64,000 nucleotides of DNA from Erwinia_E haradaeae_B. Its GTDB lineage: Bacteria > Pseudomonadota > Gammaproteobacteria > Enterobacterales > Enterobacteriaceae. Every line of letters starts with the position of its first letter. Positions within the stretch are counted from its first letter, which is position 1. Under the pieces are notes generated by a model. That model ran no database searches. It was not told where the DNA came from and saw only the letters and a program-made list of their open reading frames with translations. Made by a program: the position numbers and the translations under genes. This document shows positions 58,729 through 64,000 of this stretch, piece after piece. The DNA lies in contig NZ_LR217730.1 of assembly GCF_900698985.1 (NCBI RefSeq), positions 372,001-436,000 on the forward strand. The letters run 5' to 3'.

Positions 58729-59085
58729 GTGGCCCGTATAGCAGGGATTAACATTCCTGATCAAAAACATACCGTAATTGCATTAACTGCGATATTTGGA
58801 ATTGGCAAAAACCGTTCACAGTTTATTTGCAGATCAACGGGTATTGCCGAACATGTTAAGATCAGTGATCTGCCCGAAGAGAAACTTGACATGCTTCGTG
58901 ATGCAGTAGCAAAATTTATTGTTGAAGGCGATCTGCGTCGAGAAGTTACCATCAGCATTAAGCGTCTTATGGATCTTGGGTGTTATCGTGGATTGCGTCA
59001 TCGTCGTGGTCTTCCAGTTCGTGGTCAACGCACCAAGACTAACGCCAGGACACGAAAAGGTCCGCGTAAACCGATCAAGAAATAA
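58729..59085 (+). CDS. rpsM: 30S ribosomal protein S13
   Basis: S13 is in the 30S head and contacts P-site tRNA and the 50S subunit. The 118 residues equal E. coli. ARIAGINIPDQKHTVIALT, and the C-terminal RGLRHRRGLPVRGQRTKTNART with the basic tail are conserved. The start is GTG (58729), with AGGAG 6 bases upstream. It leads the alpha operon, in E. coli regulated by S4 through a leader pseudoknot. Confidence 0.97.
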   Translation: MARIAGINIPDQKHTVIALTAIFGIGKNRSQFICRSTGIAEHVKISDLPEEKLDMLRDAVAKFIVEGDLRREVTISIKRLMDLGCYRGLRHRRGLPVRGQRTKTNARTRKGPRKPIKK

Positions 59086-59101
59086 TCTGGATAATTAAAT
59101 A

Positions 59102-59491
59102 ATGACTAAGGTACCAATTCGTTCACGTAAGCGAGTAAAAAAACAACTCTCTGATGGTGTGGCTCATATTCATGCCTCATTCAACAATACTATTGTTACT
59201 ATTACAGATCGTCAGGGTAATGCACTAGGTTGGGCAACAGCTGGTGGGTCTGGTTTTCGCGGTTCTCGTAAATCTACGCCATTTGCTGCACAAGTTGCTG
59301 CAGAACACTGTGCAGAATCTGTGAAAGATTATGGTATTAAAAATTTAGAGGTAATGGTTAAAGGCCCTGGTCCAGGTCGCGAGTCAACTATTCGCGCTTT
59401 GAATGCCGCTGGTTTCCGTATTACAAATATTACCGATGTGACCCCAATCCCACATAACGGCTGTCGTCCGCCCAAGAAACGTCGAGTATAA
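59102..59491 (+). CDS. rpsK: 30S ribosomal protein S11
   Basis: S11 forms part of the 30S platform. The 129 residues equal E. coli. GVAHIHASFNNTIVTITDRQGN, GSGFRGSRKSTPFAAQVAAE and PIPHNGCRPPKKRRV are conserved. It follows rpsM by 16 bases, with only a weak ribosome site (GGATAA). Confidence 0.97.
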   Translation: MTKVPIRSRKRVKKQLSDGVAHIHASFNNTIVTITDRQGNALGWATAGGSGFRGSRKSTPFAAQVAAEHCAESVKDYGIKNLEVMVKGPGPGRESTIRALNAAGFRITNITDVTPIPHNGCRPPKKRRV

Positions 59492-59523
59492 AATTTCTTT
59501 TTAAGAAAGATTGGAGAAAGAAA

Positions 59524-60144
59524 ATGGCAAGATATTTGGGTCCGACACTAAAGATTAGTCGTCGTGAGGGCACAGACTTATTTCTCAAGTCTGGTGTGCG
59601 CGCAATTGATACAAAATGTAATTTAGAGAAAGCCCCAGGTCAGCATGGGGCCCATAAAACACGTCTATCGGACTATGGGATTCAATTGCGTGAAAAACAA
59701 AAAGTTCGTCGTATGTATGGGATATTAGAACGTCAATTTCATAATTATTATAAAGAAGCAGCTCGATTACGAGGTAATACTGGAGATAATTTATTATCTC
59801 TTTTAGAAGGTCGCCTAGATAATATAGTGTATCGTATGGGTTTTGGCGCTACACGCTCTGAAGCGCGACAATTAGTTAGCCATAAAGCTATTATGGTGAA
59901 TCATCGAGTAGTGAATATTTCTTCTTATCAGGTATCATTAAATGATGTTATTAGTATTCGAGATAAAGCAAAAAAACAATCTCGTATCAAAGCTTCGCTA
60001 GAGCTAGCAAATCAGCGTGAACAGCCAACGTGGTTAGCGGTTGATATTACAAAAATGGAAGGGGTATTTAAACATGTTCCGGAACGTACTGATCTTACTG
60101 CAGATATCAATGAACACCTTATTGTAGAGCTTTACTCTAAGTAA
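59524..60144 (+). CDS. rpsD: 30S ribosomal protein S4
   Basis: S4 initiates 30S assembly and represses the alpha operon in E. coli. The 206 residues equal E. coli. ARYLGPTLKISRREGTDLFLKS, QHGAHKTRLSDYGIQLREKQK and the S4 RNA-binding domain RLDNIVYRMGFGATRSEARQL are conserved. GGAG lies upstream of the ATG. Confidence 0.97.
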   Translation: MARYLGPTLKISRREGTDLFLKSGVRAIDTKCNLEKAPGQHGAHKTRLSDYGIQLREKQKVRRMYGILERQFHNYYKEAARLRGNTGDNLLSLLEGRLDNIVYRMGFGATRSEARQLVSHKAIMVNHRVVNISSYQVSLNDVISIRDKAKKQSRIKASLELANQREQPTWLAVDITKMEGVFKHVPERTDLTADINEHLIVELYSK

Positions 60145-60167
60145 GGTAGTATTTAAGAGAGGACATA

Positions 60168-61169
60168 ATGCAGGGTTCTGTAACTAAATTTTTAAAACCG
60201 CGACTAGTAGATATTGAGCAAGTTAGCTTAACACATGCTAAAGTAACCCTTGAACCATTAGAGCGTGGTTTTGGTCATACATTAGGTAACGCACTTCGCC
60301 GTATTTTATTATCATCAATGCCTGGTTGTGCGGTTACCGAGGTTGAAATTGACGGTGTATTGCATGAATATAGCACGAAAGAGGGTGTTAAAGAGGATAT
60401 TCTCGAGATTCTTCTAAATTTGAAAGAACTAGCAATTATAGTATATGGAAAAGATGAGGTTATTCTTACGTTGTGTAAGTCTGGCATTGGTCCGGTTACG
60501 GCAGCTGATATCACTAATCATGAAGATTTCAAAATTGTGCAATTAACACACTTAATTTGTAATTTAACGCATGAGAACGCTAGTATTAATATGCGCATAA
60601 AAGTACAACGTGGTCGTGGTTATGTTCCTGCTTCTTCTCGTATAAATGTCGAAGAAAATGGACATACATTTGGTAGGCTATTAGTTGACGCTTGTTATAG
60701 TCCAGTGGATCGTATAGCCTATAATGTTGAATCAGCGCGTGTAGAGCAGAGAACTGATTTAGATAAATTAGTAATAGATATTGAAACAAATGGAACTATT
60801 GATCCAGAAGAAGCTATTCGACGAGCAGCTACTATCTTATCAGAACAACTAGAAGCTTTCATTGATTTACATGACGTACGTCATCCTGAAATTAAAGAAG
60901 AAAAACCAGAATTTGATCCAATTTTATTAAGGCCAGTTGACGATTTAGAGTTAACGGTTCGTTCAGCTAATTGCCTAAAGGCAGAAGCTATTCATTATAT
61001 TGGTGATTTAGTACAGCGTACAGAGGTAGAGCTTTTAAAGACGCCTAATCTTGGCAAAAAGTCTCTGACTGAGATTAAAGATGTATTAGCGACTCGTAAT
61101 CTATCATTAGGAATGCGATTAGAAAACTGGCCTCCAGAATTAATAACAAATAATCTAATTAAAAATTAA
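60168..61169 (+). CDS. rpoA: RNA polymerase alpha subunit
   Basis: Alpha nucleates RNA polymerase assembly through its N-terminal domain and contacts UP elements and activators through its C-terminal domain. The 333 residues exceed E. coli (329) by four at the C-terminus. ERGFGHTLGNALRRILLSSM is the dimer core. The C-terminal domain keeps LTVRSANCLKAE with the DNA-contacting Arg and LGKKSLTEIKDVL, so activator and UP-element contacts may remain. It follows rpsD by 23 bases with GAGAGGA upstream. Confidence 0.97.
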   Translation: MQGSVTKFLKPRLVDIEQVSLTHAKVTLEPLERGFGHTLGNALRRILLSSMPGCAVTEVEIDGVLHEYSTKEGVKEDILEILLNLKELAIIVYGKDEVILTLCKSGIGPVTAADITNHEDFKIVQLTHLICNLTHENASINMRIKVQRGRGYVPASSRINVEENGHTFGRLLVDACYSPVDRIAYNVESARVEQRTDLDKLVIDIETNGTIDPEEAIRRAATILSEQLEAFIDLHDVRHPEIKEEKPEFDPILLRPVDDLELTVRSANCLKAEAIHYIGDLVQRTEVELLKTPNLGKKSLTEIKDVLATRNLSLGMRLENWPPELITNNLIKN

Positions 61170-61192
61170 GCTCTTATTGAGAAGGAGAAGTT

Positions 61193-61564
61193 ATGCGACA
61201 TCGTAAGAGCGGTCGTCAACTGAATCGTAACAGCAGCCATCGTAAGGCTATGTTTCGAAATATTGCTATCTCTTTGATACATCATGAGTTTATTAAAACA
61301 ACTGTTCCAAAAGCAAAAGAACTTCGTCGTATGCTTGAACCTCTGATCACTATCTCTAAGAAAGATAGTGTTTCAAATCGTCGTTTAGTATTTTCTCGTA
61401 TTCGAAATCACGAGACAGTTGCAAAAGTATTCACTAAACTTGGTCCACGTTTTATAAACAGACCCGGCGGATACATAAGAATTTTAAAGTGCGGTTTTCG
61501 ATTAGGTGATAATGCTTCAATGGCATATATTGAGTTTCTGGATCGTCCTAAAAATATAGACTGA
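61193..61564 (+). CDS. rplQ: 50S ribosomal protein L17
   Basis: L17 is the last gene of the alpha operon. The 123 residues (E. coli 127) begin MRHRKSGRQLNRNSSHR and include IKTTVPKAKELRRMLEPLIT and GPRFINRPGGYIRILKCGFRLGD. It is shorter only at the C-terminus. AAGGAG lies upstream, and a terminator hairpin follows. Confidence 0.97.
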   Translation: MRHRKSGRQLNRNSSHRKAMFRNIAISLIHHEFIKTTVPKAKELRRMLEPLITISKKDSVSNRRLVFSRIRNHETVAKVFTKLGPRFINRPGGYIRILKCGFRLGDNASMAYIEFLDRPKNID

Positions 61565-61582
61565 ATTATTTTTCATGTTATG

Positions 61583-61608
61583 GCTATTTTTAAGATAGCA
61601 GTTTTTTT
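61583..61608 (+). terminator. Rho-independent terminator of the alpha operon
   Basis: GCTAT (61583-61587) pairs with ATAGC (61595-61599), extendable by two further pairs including a G-T, and is followed one to two bases later by T7 (61602-61608). It lies 19 bases after rplQ. Confidence 0.65.
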
Positions 61609-61679
61609 GATATATCGTGGCTCTAATTTTAGCAAGTAGTATAAAATAAACTATCGATGTAAATAGTTGAGCATTTACT

Positions 61680-62021
61680 ATGAAACATAGTCAGCTAAAA
61701 AATACTAGTATAAAAGTCGCTCGTGATGAATACGGCTACTTAATATCTTTGGAAGACTGGAATAAAGATCTTGCAAAAGAGTTAGCAAAAGAGGAAAGGA
61801 TTGAGCTTAGCTCTGCGCATTGGGAGGTTATTTATTTTGTACATAGATTTTATTTAGAATTTAATATATCTCCAACAGTACGTATGTTAGTGCAAGCTTT
61901 AACTAAACAGTGTGGACAAGAATACGGAAATAGTCGTTATCTTTTTCGGTTATTTCCAAAAGGCCCCGCAAAGCAAGCCACTAAAATCGCTGGACTTCCT
62001 AAACCTGTAAGATGTCTATAA
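61680..62021 (+). CDS. tusE: Sulfurtransferase TusE
   Basis: TusE is a DsrC-like protein that takes persulfide sulfur from TusD and delivers it to MnmA for tRNA s2U34 synthesis. The 113-residue protein (E. coli 109) has LSSAHWEVIYFVHRFYLEFN and the nearly invariant C-terminus RLFPKGPAKQATKIAGLPKP, ending in VRCL with the active penultimate Cys (residue 112). The N-terminus differs from E. coli for about 15 residues. In E. coli tusE is far from tusBCD; here it lies just beyond the ribosomal cluster. Confidence 0.95.
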   Translation: MKHSQLKNTSIKVARDEYGYLISLEDWNKDLAKELAKEERIELSSAHWEVIYFVHRFYLEFNISPTVRMLVQALTKQCGQEYGNSRYLFRLFPKGPAKQATKIAGLPKPVRCL

Positions 62022-63109
62022 TGATTGGTTAGTTTTCTGAGGATTGAAGGGTCATTATGTTTTAATAGAAAAAAGAATATGAGATACTTTTATATTTTTA
62101 GTTGGTGTAAAAAATTAATAATATTTTTTTTATTTTAATCAATTAAAAATTTTAAAATAAATATTAGAATCAATAGTAATTAGACTTTAGTCTGACAGAT
62201 GAATTGTGATTAATAGAATTATATAATATATATACAATTATTTTTCTAAAGATCGTGATTTTTTTATTTTTATGTATTCGTTAAGTTAATAGATTGATGA
62301 GATGTTTAATTTTTCCTAATTATTCTATATAGAGAATAAGTGATCTCAAGCATAAAATATATAAAACGAGTTAATTATTTATTAATATAGTGGTTCAGTG
62401 TATTAATATAGATTTTTTTTTGAGAATAATATCTACTAGCTTGTGTAAATTATCTTAGCACTTTAGCCGAAGAAATTATTAGGTGTTTCTGAATTTTAAC
62501 GTTCCAGTATAGATTAATAATTTGAACAATGCTTTAGTAAACCATTAAATTACGCTTATGCTTCTTGATAATTATAAGATAGGTATAAAGTTGATATGCT
62601 TCATATAGTTTTAATTTATATAGTGTTATTAGACACAATAATGCAATTATTTGTATGTGTATAAAGGTTTACTCTCAATATAATTAATGTCGTGATAAAT
62701 TTAATTTTATTGTGTTCTTATGAGTAGACGCAAAACTAGCATGGTTTTAATTTTTTAGTATCTTGAATGCATATTATATTATATGAGATATTTAGATTTT
62801 TTCAGAATACTAAAAACGAATAGAATTATAAATTTTAGAGCTGTACGAGATATATACTTTTTTTGTATTTAGAGAATTATTAATCTAGAGCTTAAAATTT
62901 TGTTCTATTATCTTAATAATAGTGTTATTTATTGTATTTTATCCTTAAGTTTTATCAGGGTAAATGATTAATAGGTGATGGTTTGAGTAGTGCCCATCTT
63001 CGATAGGTCATAGTTATATTTTGCATGTCGCGCTGAAAGCGCTTAGTTAGCTAATACTTACTATGTTTATGGAGACGCAATCAATCGGAATCTAGCGTGG
63101 AGTTTCTAA
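62022..63109. other. Gene-less stretch between tusE and hldE
   Basis: About 1.1 kb without a readable frame. A small hairpin GCGCT-GAA-AGCGC (63030-63042) lies about 70 bases before hldE. In E. coli glnE precedes hldE; no GlnE motif was recognised. Confidence 0.55.
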
Positions 63110-64000
63110 ATGAAAAATACTCTGCTTGACTTGAATAATTCAAGCATATTAGTCGTTGGGGATGTAATGTTAGATCGTTATTGGTATGGTTCAACTTATC
63201 GAATTTCTCCCGAAGCACCGGTTCCAGTAGTACAAGTTAGTAACGTGAAAGAGTTCCCAGGTGGTGCTGCAAATGTTGCTATGAATATAGCAACTCTTGG
63301 CGCTAAATCTTATCTTATCGGATTAATTGGAGAAGATCATGCGGCTCAAGTCCTTATAGAATCCTTAGTGAATAACAATGTATATTGCAATCTAATCGCT
63401 AATGCCAATTATCCTACGATGATTAAGTTACGTATACTGTCACGTAATCAGCAGTTAATTCGTATAGACTTTGAAGAAGCATGCAAAGAAATTAATGATT
63501 CTCTTATTCATGATCGAATTAAGGTTTTATTACCACAGGTAAATGTATTAGTTTTATCTGACTATGCCAAAGGGGCGCTGACTAATGTAAAAAGTATTAT
63601 TAGTCTGGCACGTCAATCAAATATTCTCATCTTAGTAGATCCTAAAGGTAAAGATTTTTCTTGTTATTATGGCGCTACCCTTCTTACACCTACTTTGCAT
63701 GAATTTGAGCAAGTAGCTGGAAAGTGCTCAAGTGAAAGTGATATTATCAAACGAGGTATGGCATTATTAAAACAGTATTCTATCTCTGCATTATTAATTA
63801 CTCGTTCAGAACATGGCATGACCTTATTGCAACCTGAAAAATCACCTTGCTATATGTCAACTAAAGCACAGGAAGTTTTTGATGTAACTGGAGCCGGGGA
63901 TACGGTTATTGCTGTTATAGCAAGTGCTTTATCGGCTGGCAGAACTCTTGAAGAGAGTTGTTTTCTTGCTAATGAGGCCGCAGGCGTGGTAGTCGGTAAA
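63110..64000 (+). CDS. hldE: Bifunctional heptose 7-phosphate kinase / heptose 1-phosphate adenylyltransferase, 5' part
   Basis: HldE makes ADP-heptose precursors for the LPS inner core. The frame runs from ATG 63110 to the window edge without a stop (297 codons; E. coli HldE has 477). This covers the ribokinase-like kinase domain: VVGDVMLDRYWYG at residues 16-28, GGAANVAMN, KLRILSRNQQLIRIDFEE, and the catalytic DVTGAGDT at about 261-268. The adenylyltransferase domain lies beyond the edge. GGAG stands 8 bases before the ATG. Kinase-domain residues appear intact, so the gene is likely functional if the rest is whole. It supports retention of LPS core heptose. Confidence 0.95.
   Translation, partial: MKNTLLDLNNSSILVVGDVMLDRYWYGSTYRISPEAPVPVVQVSNVKEFPGGAANVAMNIATLGAKSYLIGLIGEDHAAQVLIESLVNNNVYCNLIANANYPTMIKLRILSRNQQLIRIDFEEACKEINDSLIHDRIKVLLPQVNVLVLSDYAKGALTNVKSIISLARQSNILILVDPKGKDFSCYYGATLLTPTLHEFEQVAGKCSSESDIIKRGMALLKQYSISALLITRSEHGMTLLQPEKSPCYMSTKAQEVFDVTGAGDTVIAVIASALSAGRTLEESCFLANEAAGVVVGK

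Overview
The window looks like a piece of the chromosome of a gammaproteobacterial (Enterobacterales) insect endosymbiont with a reduced, decaying genome. The evidence is that almost every intact protein aligns closely with its Escherichia coli counterpart in length and motifs, the sequence is very AT-rich, only roughly 63% of the window is coding (rough sum of gene lengths), and long tracts between genes carry no readable frame. One gene (rodA/mrdB) is caught as a recognisable pseudogene. No transposase, phage gene, CRISPR array, intact tRNA or rRNA was seen. The host and species cannot be decided from this sequence.

Left part (1-25,316): a gene-poor region with single genes or short operon remnants. 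These are mrdA (PBP2) followed by the rodA pseudogene, ychF, hemH, pgi, a NodB-like deacetylase resembling LPS-core deacetylases, ispA-dxs (isoprenoid precursors), ubiK, cvpA-purF and ubiX (purine and ubiquinone synthesis), dsbA, and pcnB-folK. Many are former neighbours in E. coli with the members in between lost. pcnB appears to keep the unusual AUU start codon known in E. coli.

Middle (25,317-41,922): a 7.2-kb stretch with no gene, containing what looks like a tRNA fossil, then glmU-glmS (UDP-GlcNAc synthesis), fumC on the opposite strand, a 2-Cys peroxiredoxin, ribF, and more gene-less DNA.

Right part (41,923-61,564): a dense, nearly uninterrupted block in the E. coli order: tusDCB, the str operon (rpsL, rpsG, fusA, tuf), the S10 operon (rpsJ to rpsQ), the spc operon (rplN to rpmJ) and the alpha operon (rpsM, rpsK, rpsD, rpoA, rplQ). 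Candidate sigma70 promoters with 17-nt spacers precede rpsL and rpsM, and hairpin terminators follow tuf, rpsQ and rplQ, so operon borders seem to be conserved. Downstream lie tusE, whose product takes sulfur from TusBCD, and the 5' part of hldE (ADP-heptose synthesis), which runs off the right edge.

Together the genes describe a cell that keeps translation, SecY export, tRNA 2-thiolation, quinone, isoprenoid, heme and flavin synthesis, aminosugar supply for envelope polymers, and some LPS core synthesis, while its rod-shape elongation machinery is being lost. I found no clearly new biological system. The most notable points are the AUU start of pcnB, the dead rodA beside an intact mrdA, the 7.2-kb desert with a tRNA fossil, and three separate 18-bp tandem duplications.
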